A stretch of DNA of 64,000 bases from Pleomorphomonas sp. T1.2MG-36 (lineage in GTDB: Bacteria > Pseudomonadota > Alphaproteobacteria > Rhizobiales > Pleomorphomonadaceae), in the NCBI RefSeq assembly GCF_950100655.1, contig NZ_CATNLY010000023.1:558001-622000 (forward strand). The letters are read 5' to 3'. Below the pieces are notes generated by a model, which saw nothing but the letters and a program-made list of their open reading frames with translations, was not told the DNA's origin and did not search any database. Position 1 is the first letter of the stretch. Each line of letters begins with the position of its first letter. The translations under genes were made by a program, and so were the position numbers. Shown here one piece after another: positions 16,240 to 24,551 of this stretch.

Positions 16240-17340
16240 TCAAGAGGCGCTTTGGGGGCGGAAATGCTTGGAGAGCTTCAGCCCCTGGGCCTGATAGTTC
16301 GACCCCATGCCCTGCCCATAGAGCGTGGCCGGCACCTCGACCATACGCTCGTAGACGAGGCGGCCGATGGTCTGCCCATGATCGAGAATGAACGGCACGT
16401 CGTGGCTTCGCACCTCGAGCACCGCGCGAGCACCCTTGCCACCGGCCGGCGCATGCCCGAAGCCGGGGTCGAAGAAACCGGCATAGTGAACGCGGAACTC
16501 GCCGACCAAGGGATCGATCGCCACCATTTCGGCGGCCGTTTCGGGCGGCACCTGCACGGCCTCGCGCGAGACGAGGATGTAGAACTCATCCGGATCGAGA
16601 ATCAGCGACGTACGGCCGCGCGCCTTGATCGGCTCCCAGAAGTCGTCGATCTCCTGCGCCGCCTTGACGTCGACGTCGAGAACACTGGTATGCCGGCGGG
16701 CACGATAGCCGATCAGCGCGCCCTCTCCCGCTCCGGCAAGGTCGATGGACAGGGTCAGGCCATGCTCGAAGCGCGGCTCCCGGTCGACCAGGGGAAAGCG
16801 GGCATGAAGCGACGCCAGCGCCGCATCATCGAGACGCGCGTCGCCACGGCGGAAGCGAACCTGGCTGAGGCGCGAGCCCGTCCGGACCTTGATCGGGAAG
16901 GTGCGGGGCGAAATTTCGACCCACAGCCGCCCGTGATAACCGGCGGCGATCTGGTCGAAGGCGACGCCACGATCGGTGATGAGGCGGGTGAAGACATCGA
17001 TGCGGCCGGTCGAACTCTTGGGGTTGGCCGAAGCGGACACCGCATCAGGCAGGGCGAGGGACTCCAGAACCGGAACGAGATAGACGCCGCCAGTCTCCAG
17101 AACCGCGCCGGCACTGAGATCGAGTTCGTGCAGGGCGAGATAGTCGAGCTTGTCCTCGACCGTGGAGCCGCCGCCCGGCAGAAAGCTAGCCCGAAGCCGG
17201 TAGGCGACCGGCCCCAGGCGCAGATCGAGACTGGCCGGCTGGATCTGGTCGGCATCCAGCGGTCGTGTCGACGCGATGGCGCCAGCGTCGAACAGGTCGC
17301 GGATGCGATGGGCAGGAAGAATGCCGGCGATCTCGGTCAT
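16240..17340 (-). CDS. dcd: dCTP deaminase, long two-domain form
   Basis: A 366-residue enzyme deaminating 2'-deoxycytidine 5'-triphosphate to dUTP for dTMP synthesis. About twice the length of E. coli Dcd (193), it is the duplicated trimeric dUTPase-fold form found in alphaproteobacteria. The N-terminal half contains IQPASLDLRLG near residue 33, NPKSSTGRIDVFTRLI near 108 and AAGYHGRLWVEISP near 131; the C-terminal half has the parallel HYAGFFDPGFGHA near 287 and AVLEVRSHDVPFIL near 308. It is monocistronic, in the gap between tRNA-Gly and a diguanylate cyclase, and no operator is evident. Confidence 0.92.
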   Translation of the reverse strand: MTEIAGILPAHRIRDLFDAGAIASTRPLDADQIQPASLDLRLGPVAYRLRASFLPGGGSTVEDKLDYLALHELDLSAGAVLETGGVYLVPVLESLALPDAVSASANPKSSTGRIDVFTRLITDRGVAFDQIAAGYHGRLWVEISPRTFPIKVRTGSRLSQVRFRRGDARLDDAALASLHARFPLVDREPRFEHGLTLSIDLAGAGEGALIGYRARRHTSVLDVDVKAAQEIDDFWEPIKARGRTSLILDPDEFYILVSREAVQVPPETAAEMVAIDPLVGEFRVHYAGFFDPGFGHAPAGGKGARAVLEVRSHDVPFILDHGQTIGRLVYERMVEVPATLYGQGMGSNYQAQGLKLSKHFRPQSAS

Positions 17341-17469
17341 GGGCGTGCAAAGCGTCCGGAAAGCAACATACGAGGCCGACGCAGGAAGGCGCGGCCGGAC
17401 TTTTCGAAGCTCTAGCCTGTTTTGATGTCTATGGAAACTCGAAGAGGTATGGGAAGCGAAGAATGGCGC

Positions 17470-18876
17470 TCAGATGCCGACGGCGGGAGCCATTGCCCAG
17501 TCGCTCGGAACCGTCTCGGCATGCATGCTCTTGCGGTAGAACCGAACCCGCCCCTTGCCGCCCTGCTTGGCAGCGTAGAGCGCGGCATCGGCCTTGTGCA
17601 ACAGGGCCGCGACATTGAGGCCATGCTCCGGCGCCAAGGCAATGCCGATGCTGACCCCGACGACCAGGGGACGCCCGTTGTAGTGATAGGGGCTGCTCAA
17701 CGCAGCCAGCATAGCTTCTGCCCGCTCCTCGACCAGTTGGCGATCGTTCATCGGAATGACCATCACGAACTCGTCGCCGCCGAGCCGGGCCACGGTATCC
17801 TCCGTCCGGCAGAACTCGCTCAGCCGGCGCGCCACCCCCACCAGCACGGCATCGCCAGCGGCATGACCGGCGCTGTCGTTGACGTCCTTGAAGCCATCGA
17901 GATCGAGGTAGAATACCGCCGCCCTTGCCTCCTCACCGCGCTTCGCCGCGAGCAGGTGCTTCATGCGATCGAGCAGAAGCAACCGGTTGGGCAGACCGGT
18001 GAGCGGATCGTGCAATGCCTTTTCCTCGCTGTCGCTGATCAGCCGGACGGCACGGCGCGCAAAGAGCAGTACCACGGCGGTAAGGACGAGATAGGCCGCG
18101 AAGACCAACACGAGTCCCGGTCCGATGGCCTTGATGATTTGATCGCCGGGCAGGATGGGGTCCCAGACCAAGGCATCGGACATGGTTCCGTCCTGGCCCA
18201 TCAGACGCAGGCGGCCGGGGCCGTCGCTCGTCTGGCCGAAGCCCGGTTCGAAGCTGAGGTTGGGCAGCATGAAGGTCTCGGAGAGGTGCCTGAGGCTGGC
18301 ACGGTCGACGCGCCGGCCGATCGCCAGGACATAGCCGTTGTCGGCCAGCTCGTTCCGGTCCGCGATCTTGTGGATGCCGGTGACCGCGAACAGCACCGGC
18401 GTACCGTCCACCGCCATGAGCTGAGTGACGGTATCGCTGATGTGGCCGGCCCGCCAGCGCGCGATCAGCTGCCCGAAGGTAGGGGGCAGAACGCTGCGCG
18501 CCTCCACCGCCACGTCCCGGCCGCCGATACGAGAAAACAGCGTACGGTCGTCAGGATCGAGAACGAACAGGAAGGCGTCGGCCTGTTCCGCCGTCAAATG
18601 TTCGGCGAGCCAACCGGCATCGAAGGCGTCGATGACATGGGTCGCCGTCTCGTCCCGGCCAGCCATGCCGGACGCCATCTCGGACAGTTCGTCTGCGAAA
18701 TAGCGCAGCGCGTTCTTCGCCGTGCGGTGCTGGAACTCCGTCGACAGGTAGTTTTGCTTGGACGACAGCATGAGCACGCCGGCAATGGCGCCAGCGAGCA
18801 GAATGGCAATCAGGCCGAACATCGGCAGGATCACACGCAAAAGAAATCGGCGATCAAGGCTGGCCGTCGGGTTCAT
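17470..18876 (-). CDS. Membrane diguanylate cyclase with extracytoplasmic sensor domain
   Basis: A 468-residue protein that should make cyclic di-GMP. Transmembrane helices lie at about 12-35 and 256-278 and enclose a periplasmic domain of about 220 residues, resembling CHASE4 sensors. The GGDEF domain (about 290-455) contains the intact active site RLGGDEFVMVI near 375 and, five residues before it, RTED, an RxxD inhibitory I-site, so product feedback is likely. There is no EAL domain. The ATG at 18876 has a GGAGG site. It stands alone, so its signal and output are unknown. Confidence 0.9.
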   Translation of the reverse strand: MNPTASLDRRFLLRVILPMFGLIAILLAGAIAGVLMLSSKQNYLSTEFQHRTAKNALRYFADELSEMASGMAGRDETATHVIDAFDAGWLAEHLTAEQADAFLFVLDPDDRTLFSRIGGRDVAVEARSVLPPTFGQLIARWRAGHISDTVTQLMAVDGTPVLFAVTGIHKIADRNELADNGYVLAIGRRVDRASLRHLSETFMLPNLSFEPGFGQTSDGPGRLRLMGQDGTMSDALVWDPILPGDQIIKAIGPGLVLVFAAYLVLTAVVLLFARRAVRLISDSEEKALHDPLTGLPNRLLLLDRMKHLLAAKRGEEARAAVFYLDLDGFKDVNDSAGHAAGDAVLVGVARRLSEFCRTEDTVARLGGDEFVMVIPMNDRQLVEERAEAMLAALSSPYHYNGRPLVVGVSIGIALAPEHGLNVAALLHKADAALYAAKQGGKGRVRFYRKSMHAETVPSDWAMAPAVGI

Positions 18877-19063
18877 CGGACCTCCGGAAACGCGGTCGCA
18901 TGAACAATATCTTGAGCCCCATCAACCAATAATCAGTGGAGGTACGAGAATTATCTCGGTATGACAAACACGACCTTACGGGAATGAGCAGTTTCGCCGT
19001 GGCCGTTTGCGGCTTGCGGCGGCGCTGCGGCCGACTCTGCAACGCACCGCATCGGTTGCCGGC

Positions 19064-19092
19064 TTGACCTTTGTCCACGCATCCCATAGCGT
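19064..19092 (+). promoter_or_regulatory. Candidate metZ promoter
   Basis: TTGACC (19064-19069), a 17-bp spacer and TAGCGT (19087-19092). Transcription would begin near 19100, at the edge of the SAM-II riboswitch, which supports the assignment. The 187 bp between the diguanylate cyclase start and this site hold no visible gene. Confidence 0.5.
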
Positions 19093-19100
19093 TACAGGGA

Positions 19101-19158
19101 TCGTGGTTCTTTGAGCCGACCGGCTTGCCGCCACGTTAAACAAGGCTGCTAAAAGGTC
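19101..19158 (+). ncRNA. SAM-II riboswitch
   Basis: The conserved SAM-II core is present: CGTGGTTCTTTGAGCC, then CCGGCTTGC, GCCACGTTAAACAAGG and GCTAAAAGG, with the GTGG/CCAC stem and the pseudoknot segments. SAM-II is an alphaproteobacterial element that binds S-adenosylmethionine and usually lies before methionine genes such as metA, metX and metZ. It is followed by an intrinsic terminator and then metZ. Confidence 0.93.
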
Positions 19159-19182
19159 GGGACGGACATGTCGATTGTTGAC

Positions 19183-19219
19183 ACCCGGCTCGCCTCTGCG
19201 CAGCCGGGTTTGTTTTTTT
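19183..19219 (+). terminator. Intrinsic terminator, riboswitch expression platform
   Basis: An 8-bp stem ACCCGGCT (19183-19190) with AGCCGGGT (19202-19209), an 11-nt loop and the run TTTGTTTTTTT. It lies between the SAM-II aptamer and the metZ start (19248), so transcription attenuation by SAM is the likely mechanism. No antiterminator was worked out. Confidence 0.85.
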
Positions 19220-19247
19220 CCGGTCTCCGATATCGAAGGACGAAGAC

Positions 19248-20423
19248 ATGACCAAGGTCAACTGGCATCCCGACACTGCCCTCGTGCATGGTGGCAGCCT
19301 GCGCTCGCAATGGGGCGAGACGTCCGAGTCGATGTTCGTGACGCAGGGCTTCGTCTATGACAGCGCCGAGCAGGCGGAAGCGCGCTTTCTCAATCTCGAT
19401 CCGGGCTTCCAGTACAGCCGCTTCTCCAACCCCACGGTCGCCATGTTCGAAGAGCGCATGGCCCTGCTCGAAGGCGCCCCGGTGGCGCGGGCCACGGCGA
19501 CCGGCATGGCGGCGGTGACGGCGGCCATCCTGTCGCAGGTTTCGGCCGGCGACCACATCGTCGCGGCGCGGGCGCTGTTCGGGTCCTGTCGCTACATCGT
19601 CGAAGACCTGGCGCCGCGCTTCGGCATTGCCTGTACGCTGGTCGACGGTCGCGACCTTGACCAGTGGCGGGCAGCGGTGCGGCCCAACACGCGCGTCTTC
19701 TTCTTCGAAAGCCCGACCAACCCGACGCTGGAGGTGGTCGATATCGCCGCCGTGGCCGAGATCGCCCACGCGGCCGGCGCGCGCCTCGTCGTCGACAACG
19801 TCTTCGCCACCGCGCTCTATCAGAAGCCGCTCGAACTCGGTGCCGACGTGGTGGCCTATTCGGCCACCAAGCACATCGACGGCCAGGGCCGCTGCATGGG
19901 CGGCGTCGTCCTGTGCGACGAGGAGTTCCTCGAGAAGTACCTGCAGGTGTTCCTGCGCCAGACCGGCCCGACCATGAGCCCGTTCAATGCCTGGGTGATG
20001 CTGAAGGCCCTCGAAACCTTCTCGCTCCGCGTAAGCCGACAGGCCGAGAGCGCCGCGAAGATCGCCGCCTTCCTTGAGGGACACCCCAAGATCGAACAGG
20101 TGATCTATCCGGGTTCGGCGAGCCACCCCCAGGCCGACATCTGCCGCAAGCAGATGACCGGCGGCTCGACCATGATCGCCATCGAGGTGAAGGGTGGCCG
20201 CGAAGGTGCCTTCGCCGCCGTGAACAAGCTGGGCATCATCAAGATTTCCAACAATCTCGGCGACGCCAAGAGCCTGATCACCCACCCTTCGACGACGACG
20301 CACCAGCGCTTCACCGAAGAGGTGCGGCAGGAACTCGGCATCCGCCAGGGTCTGTTGCGCCTGTCGGTCGGCCTCGAACATGCCGACGACCTGATCGCCG
20401 ATCTGGAACAGGCGCTCGGCTGA
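19248..20423 (+). CDS. metZ: O-succinylhomoserine sulfhydrylase
   Basis: A 391-residue PLP enzyme of the Cys/Met metabolism family that makes homocysteine from O-succinylhomoserine and sulfide in methionine synthesis. The internal lysine that binds PLP is in YSATKHIDGQGRCMGG near residue 206. GLRQGLLRLSVGLEH-type residues appear near the C-terminus (IRQGLLRLSVGLEHADDL), along with the NPT segment SPTNPTLEVVDI near 150. The SAM-II riboswitch directly upstream supports MetZ over a gamma-lyase. The ATG has a GAAGGACG site. Confidence 0.93.
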   Translation: MTKVNWHPDTALVHGGSLRSQWGETSESMFVTQGFVYDSAEQAEARFLNLDPGFQYSRFSNPTVAMFEERMALLEGAPVARATATGMAAVTAAILSQVSAGDHIVAARALFGSCRYIVEDLAPRFGIACTLVDGRDLDQWRAAVRPNTRVFFFESPTNPTLEVVDIAAVAEIAHAAGARLVVDNVFATALYQKPLELGADVVAYSATKHIDGQGRCMGGVVLCDEEFLEKYLQVFLRQTGPTMSPFNAWVMLKALETFSLRVSRQAESAAKIAAFLEGHPKIEQVIYPGSASHPQADICRKQMTGGSTMIAIEVKGGREGAFAAVNKLGIIKISNNLGDAKSLITHPSTTTHQRFTEEVRQELGIRQGLLRLSVGLEHADDLIADLEQALG

Positions 20424-20471
20424 TCGTTCGATAATAACGCCTCCGAAACGAGTTCGGTGTAGACAGGGCGC

Positions 20472-20822
20472 ATGCCGATCGACATGCGCCCCGCTCAGGC
20501 CCTCAGACTTTGGCACGATGTCTCGCTCGCCACCGTGCGCGAGAACGGCGCCGACCTGTCGCCGCGCCAGATCACCGTGCTGCTCACCGTCTATCTCGAG
20601 CCGCCGCCGCACACGGTGCGCGGCCTCGCCGAAAAGCTCGGCGTCACCAAACCGGCGATCACGCGTGCGCTCGACACCATGGGCGAACTGAAGCTTCTGG
20701 GCCGCAAGCGCGACGAGACCGACAGGCGCAACGTCATCGTTCATCGCACGGTGGAAGGGGCGCTGTTCCTCGAACGCCTTGCCGATATCATCGTGGACAA
20801 AGCCAGGGAGCTGCCGCGTTGA
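20472..20822 (+). CDS. MarR-family regulator
   Basis: A 116-residue winged helix-turn-helix protein. The recognition region reads VRGLAEKLGVTKPAITRALDTMG at about residues 53-75 (helix-turn-helix), and the wing is RKRDETDRRNVIVH near 80. It starts 48 bp after metZ and overlaps the following NlpC/P60 gene by the TTGA junction, so the two are coupled. A regulator with a cell-wall hydrolase partner might control envelope genes, but there is no operator evidence. It lacks the long N- and C-terminal dimer helices of typical MarR proteins (about 140 residues). Confidence 0.82.
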   Translation: MPIDMRPAQALRLWHDVSLATVRENGADLSPRQITVLLTVYLEPPPHTVRGLAEKLGVTKPAITRALDTMGELKLLGRKRDETDRRNVIVHRTVEGALFLERLADIIVDKARELPR

Positions 20823-21703
20823 CCACCGACCGCCGCACCACGTTCGCCCGCCCCGACCTCGCCGACGCCGCGCTTGCCGGTCACGTGGCGGCCGAGCGAT
20901 ATGCCGAGCCACGGCCGGCCCGGATCATTTCGCCGATCGCCGGTCTCCGGCGCGAGCCGCGCTTCGATTGCCCGCTCGACAGCGAGGCGATCCATGGCGA
21001 GGCGATCAACGTGCTCGATGTCGACGGCGAAGGCTGGGCCTTTGTCCGGATCGGGCGAGACGGCTATGTCGGTTACATGCCGGCCGAGGCAGTGTCCTTC
21101 TCGACGCCCGAGCCGACGCATGCAGTGTCGCAGGTGCGCTCCTTCGCCTTCTCGGGGTCCGACCTCAAGCTGCCCGTCGCCTACACGCTGGTTCAGGGGG
21201 CGCTCGTCACGGTCACGGGCGAAGTTGAGCGACGCAACCTCGTTTACGCGCTGCTCTCCGACGGTACGGCCACGGTGATGAAGCACCTCCGGCCGGTCGG
21301 ATCGCCGCCGGCCGGCGATTTCGTCGCCGTTGCCGCCACCTATGTCGGCACGCCCTATCTCTGGGGCGGTTCGTCGAGCCTCGGCATCGACTGCTCGGGG
21401 CTCGTCCAGCGCGCCCTCGCCGAAACCGGCGTCGCCGCTCCCCGCGACACCGACCAGCAGGAGACCGGCGCCGGCGAGCCGGTCGACTGGAATGGCGATC
21501 CCGACGCGCTCGAGCGCGGCGATCTCGTGTTCTGGAAGGGGCATGTCGGCATCGTCGCGGGTCCGGACCAGCTGCTGCACGCCAACGGCTTTCACATGGC
21601 AACGGTGATGGAGCCGCTCGGCGGCGCCATTGCCCGCATCGCCTCTGGCGGTGTGCCGGTGACGAGCGTACGACGGCTTGCCGGCTACCGCGCCAAGGCG
21701 TGA
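20819..21703 (+). CDS. NlpC/P60 peptidoglycan endopeptidase with SH3 domains
   Basis: A 294-residue probable cell-wall peptidase. SH3-like segments occupy about residues 40-150 (SPIAGLRREPRFD and DGEGWAFVRIGRDGYVGYMP). The NlpC/P60 domain (about 165-294) has the catalytic Cys in GIDCSGLVQRAL, the His in WKGHVGIV and the third polar residue in LLHANGFHM. It has no signal peptide, as is usual for this alphaproteobacterial family (opening TTDRRTTFARPDLAD). The TTG start at 20819 overlaps the MarR stop and has an AGGGAG site; family alignment supports it. Confidence 0.88.
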   Translation: MTTDRRTTFARPDLADAALAGHVAAERYAEPRPARIISPIAGLRREPRFDCPLDSEAIHGEAINVLDVDGEGWAFVRIGRDGYVGYMPAEAVSFSTPEPTHAVSQVRSFAFSGSDLKLPVAYTLVQGALVTVTGEVERRNLVYALLSDGTATVMKHLRPVGSPPAGDFVAVAATYVGTPYLWGGSSSLGIDCSGLVQRALAETGVAAPRDTDQQETGAGEPVDWNGDPDALERGDLVFWKGHVGIVAGPDQLLHANGFHMATVMEPLGGAIARIASGGVPVTSVRRLAGYRAKA

Positions 21704-21820
21704 CGGGAACGGGTCGGAGCCCCCGTAGATCCGAGGACCGGCAGCCGAGGCTTCCGCCAAACCACAAGTTCGGCTAGCCTCGTGGGACTTTCATTTTCGC
21801 AGCCGCCGAGTGTGTCGAAG

Positions 21821-22663
21821 ATGCGCCTATCAAAAACCTTGGTTGCTGCAAGCCTGGGTCTGCTGTTCTGCCTCGCCGGCCCGTTTGTCTCGGAACTCCG
21901 CGCCGCCGACGCCGACTATCCCCGGCTTGTGCCTCTCGGGACGGGGGCCACCGCCGGCGCGAGCCCGCCATCCATTCGCTTCGTGACCTCCGACGACTTC
22001 CCGCCGTTCAACTTCGTCGACGGTTCGGGCCTCATCACCGGTTTCAACGTCGAGGTCGCGAGAGCGATCTGCGCGCGCCTTACCATTCCCTGTACCGTTC
22101 AGGTCCGGCCGTTTCCTCTTCTTCTCGAGGCGGTGCGCGAGAACAAGGCAGACGCCATCGCCGCGGGCGTCGCCGATACGCCGGCCCTGCGCCGCCATCT
22201 GGCCTACTCCGTTCCCTACTTCAGGGAGCCGGCGCGCTTCGTCCGCCGCTGGCCGGCACTGGTGGAGCCATCGCCGCGCTCGCTGGCCGGCAAATCGGTG
22301 GGCGTCATCGCCGGCAGCCGTTATGCCGATTTCATCGGCGACTTTTTCCCTACCTCCAAGCTTCGTCCCGCGACCACCGAGGCCGAGCTGTTCTCGCTCC
22401 TCAAGAGCGGCGAGGTGGATGCCGTCTTCGCCGGTGCCGTCGGCGCGTCCTTCTGGCTGGCCGGTCCGGTCGCCAAGGGCTGCTGCGCTTTTTCCGGCGG
22501 CGCCTACACCGAGCCGGCCTATTTCGGCGACGGCATGAAGATCGCCGTCGCCGCCGACAACACCGCGCTCAAGGCCAGCATCGACGGTGCGCTGCGCGCC
22601 CTCGACGCCGACGGCACGCTGGCCGATCTCGCCTTGCGCTTCTTCCCCGAAAGCCTTTACTGA
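21821..22663 (+). CDS. Periplasmic solute-binding protein, family 3
   Basis: A 280-residue protein of the amino-acid-type bacterial solute-binding family (SBP_bac_3). The signal peptide is about residues 1-27 (hydrophobic LVAASLGLLFCLAG, end ELRAAD). Lobe 1 has RFVTSDDFPPFNFVDGSG and ITGFNVEVARAICARL; lobe 2 has LAGKSVGVIAGSRYADF. There is no permease or ATPase beside it, so it is an orphan receptor that may serve a distant ABC transporter or signalling. I took the ATG at 21821 as the start of the signal peptide; a GTG at 21782 is in frame. Ligand unknown. Confidence 0.82.
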   Translation: MRLSKTLVAASLGLLFCLAGPFVSELRAADADYPRLVPLGTGATAGASPPSIRFVTSDDFPPFNFVDGSGLITGFNVEVARAICARLTIPCTVQVRPFPLLLEAVRENKADAIAAGVADTPALRRHLAYSVPYFREPARFVRRWPALVEPSPRSLAGKSVGVIAGSRYADFIGDFFPTSKLRPATTEAELFSLLKSGEVDAVFAGAVGASFWLAGPVAKGCCAFSGGAYTEPAYFGDGMKIAVAADNTALKASIDGALRALDADGTLADLALRFFPESLY

Positions 22664-22689
22664 CGCCGAGCCGCGAACCGGGATGCATC

Positions 22690-23082
22690 ATGTTTACCGC
22701 CGTCAGCCATGAGATCGTCGTCAGCGTGGAGCCGAGTTATCTCCCTGGAGAGTCCGAGCCCGACGAGCACCGCTATGTCTGGTCATACCGGGTGGTCATC
22801 GCCAATCATGGCCGGCGCGCCGTGCAGCTCGTGACGCGCTTCTGGGAGATCACCGACGCCAACGGCCTGCGCCGCACGGTGACCGGGCCGGGCGTCGTCG
22901 GGCAGCAACCGATCATCGAACCGGGCGAGGCCTTCGAGTACACGAGCGGCTGCCCGCTATCGACGCCGAGCGGCATCATGTCCGGCAGCTATCGAATGGT
23001 CGACGATCGCGGCACCACGCTCGACGTCGTCATTCCGGCCTTCTCGCTCGACAGCCCGGCGGCGGTGCGTACCCTCAACTAG
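22690..23082 (+). CDS. apaG: ApaG protein
   Basis: A 130-residue beta-sandwich protein of the ApaG family, linked by genetics to cobalt/magnesium resistance and to diadenosine tetraphosphate levels, with unknown biochemical activity. The family motifs YVWSYRVVIANHGRRAVQL, RFWEITDANG, VTGPGVVGQQPIIEPGE and YTSGCPLSTPSGIMSGSY are all present in order. It starts 26 bp after the solute-binding gene and could share its transcript. The length is as expected. Confidence 0.94.
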   Translation: MFTAVSHEIVVSVEPSYLPGESEPDEHRYVWSYRVVIANHGRRAVQLVTRFWEITDANGLRRTVTGPGVVGQQPIIEPGEAFEYTSGCPLSTPSGIMSGSYRMVDDRGTTLDVVIPAFSLDSPAAVRTLN

Positions 23083-23276
23083 TATCCGCCCCGGCTTCCG
23101 CTCGGCACCCGTTTCCGAGATGCTTCATGTTGCGCGGGTGGGTCGGCTGCCGTCGAACCGCGCCTGAGGTCACTTCAAGATTGCCCGCATCTGGTCACCT
23201 CCAACGGCTGGACAAGATCGGTTGCCGCGCCTATCTGTCGGCAACTCCCTCACCGGAAAGCCGGAGCGTTGTTCCC

Positions 23277-23552
23277 ATGTCCGACCGTTTCGCGCGCCTG
23301 TTCGGCGACAGCCCGGCCCGCCTTCTTCTGAGGCTTGTCATCCTCTCGTTGGTCGTCGGCGTCGTGCTCGCCGCGCTCGGCATAGAGCCCTACGACATCG
23401 TCACGTCGGCGCTTCGCTTCGTCGACCGCATCTGGTCGATGGGCTTCGATGCCGTCGACCGTGTCTGGCGTTACTTCCTGCTTGGCGCCGTGGTGGTGAT
23501 CCCGGTCTGGCTGGTGCTGAGACTGCTCAATATCGGCCGCAACCGTTTCTGA
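23277..23552 (+). CDS. DUF6460 family small membrane protein
   Basis: A 91-residue protein with two hydrophobic segments (about 18-40 and 66-85) separated by an amphipathic part (DIVTSALRFVDRIWSMGF). The opening MSDRFARLFGDSPARLLLRL is typical of DUF6460 proteins in Rhizobiales; function unknown. The ATG at 23277 was preferred because the family starts there and a GGAG lies upstream. The 194-bp gap from apaG holds no other gene. Confidence 0.78.
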   Translation: MSDRFARLFGDSPARLLLRLVILSLVVGVVLAALGIEPYDIVTSALRFVDRIWSMGFDAVDRVWRYFLLGAVVVIPVWLVLRLLNIGRNRF

Positions 23553-23612
23553 CGGACGGTCGCAAGCACCCGGCCGGCGGTGAGAGCCGGCCCACTGAAA
23601 GCGAATGACACG

Positions 23613-24548
23613 ATGATTCTGCCTTCCGACCCGCCCTTCGGCTTCGACTGGTCCAGCCACAACACCTACTCGACCAACGTTCTTCATCGTCATTCCGAGC
23701 AACGCACCGACGAAGCGCTGGTGCAACGCCATCTTGCCGACCCGCACCGCCGGTTGATGATGCTGTTCGGCGACCGCGTCCTCGTGAAGTCGGGCCGCCT
23801 CGACTTCGAGGGCAACGCCGCCTCCGCCCTGTTCCAGGAAACGGAGACGCAGATTTTCCTTGGCCTCGACGCCGAGGGGCGCCCGTGGTTTGCCGGCGAG
23901 TTCAAGACCGAACCGGAGCTGGAGCCCGGCGAAACCCTTGTCGATCTCCGCAGCCTTGCCCGTGATGCCGTGGTCGGAGCCGACGGTTTTGGCCCCGTGG
24001 CACAGGCGCGGGCAACGCTGTTCTGGCACCAGCGCCACCGTTTCTGCGGCGTCTGCGGCGCACCGACGGTGAGCATTGCTGCCGGCTACCAGCGCACCTG
24101 CACCGGTTGCGGCACCCAGCACTTCCCGCGAACCGATCCAGTGGTGATCATGCTGATCCAGAACGGCGACGACCGGGTGCTGCTCGGCCGGACGCCCCGC
24201 TTCGAGGCCGGCATGTATACCTGCCTTGCCGGCTTCATGGAGCCGGGAGAGACGGTCGAGGACGCCGTGCGCCGCGAAGTGAAGGAAGAATCCGGCATCG
24301 ACGTCGGCCCAGTCCGCTATCATGCCAGCCAGCCGTGGCCGTTTCCGGCCAACCTGATGCTGGGCTGCTATGGCGAGGCGATCTCCACCGACATCGTGGT
24401 GGACAAGGCAGAGATGGACGACTGCCGCTGGTTCACGCGCGACGAGGTCAAGGCGATGCTGGCGACCACCGAGGTCGGCAAGCTTCACTGCCCGCCGAGA
24501 CTGGCGGTCGCCCGCCACCTGATCGAGGTGTGGGCGGACCTCAAGTAG
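23613..24548 (+). CDS. nudC: NAD(+) diphosphatase / NADH pyrophosphatase (Nudix)
   Basis: A 311-residue Nudix hydrolase that cleaves NADH to NMNH and AMP and, in E. coli, removes NAD caps from RNA. It has the four-cysteine zinc ribbon CGVCGAP...CTGCG near residues 148-167, the Nudix box GFMEPGETVEDAVRREVKEE near 208, and the NudC-specific SQPWPFPANLM segment near 243. The stop is 3 bp from that of the convergent pheA. The ribosome site is weak, so the start could be slightly different (a GTG at 23580 is in frame). Confidence 0.92.
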   Translation: MILPSDPPFGFDWSSHNTYSTNVLHRHSEQRTDEALVQRHLADPHRRLMMLFGDRVLVKSGRLDFEGNAASALFQETETQIFLGLDAEGRPWFAGEFKTEPELEPGETLVDLRSLARDAVVGADGFGPVAQARATLFWHQRHRFCGVCGAPTVSIAAGYQRTCTGCGTQHFPRTDPVVIMLIQNGDDRVLLGRTPRFEAGMYTCLAGFMEPGETVEDAVRREVKEESGIDVGPVRYHASQPWPFPANLMLGCYGEAISTDIVVDKAEMDDCRWFTRDEVKAMLATTEVGKLHCPPRLAVARHLIEVWADLK

Positions 24549-24551
24549 CGA

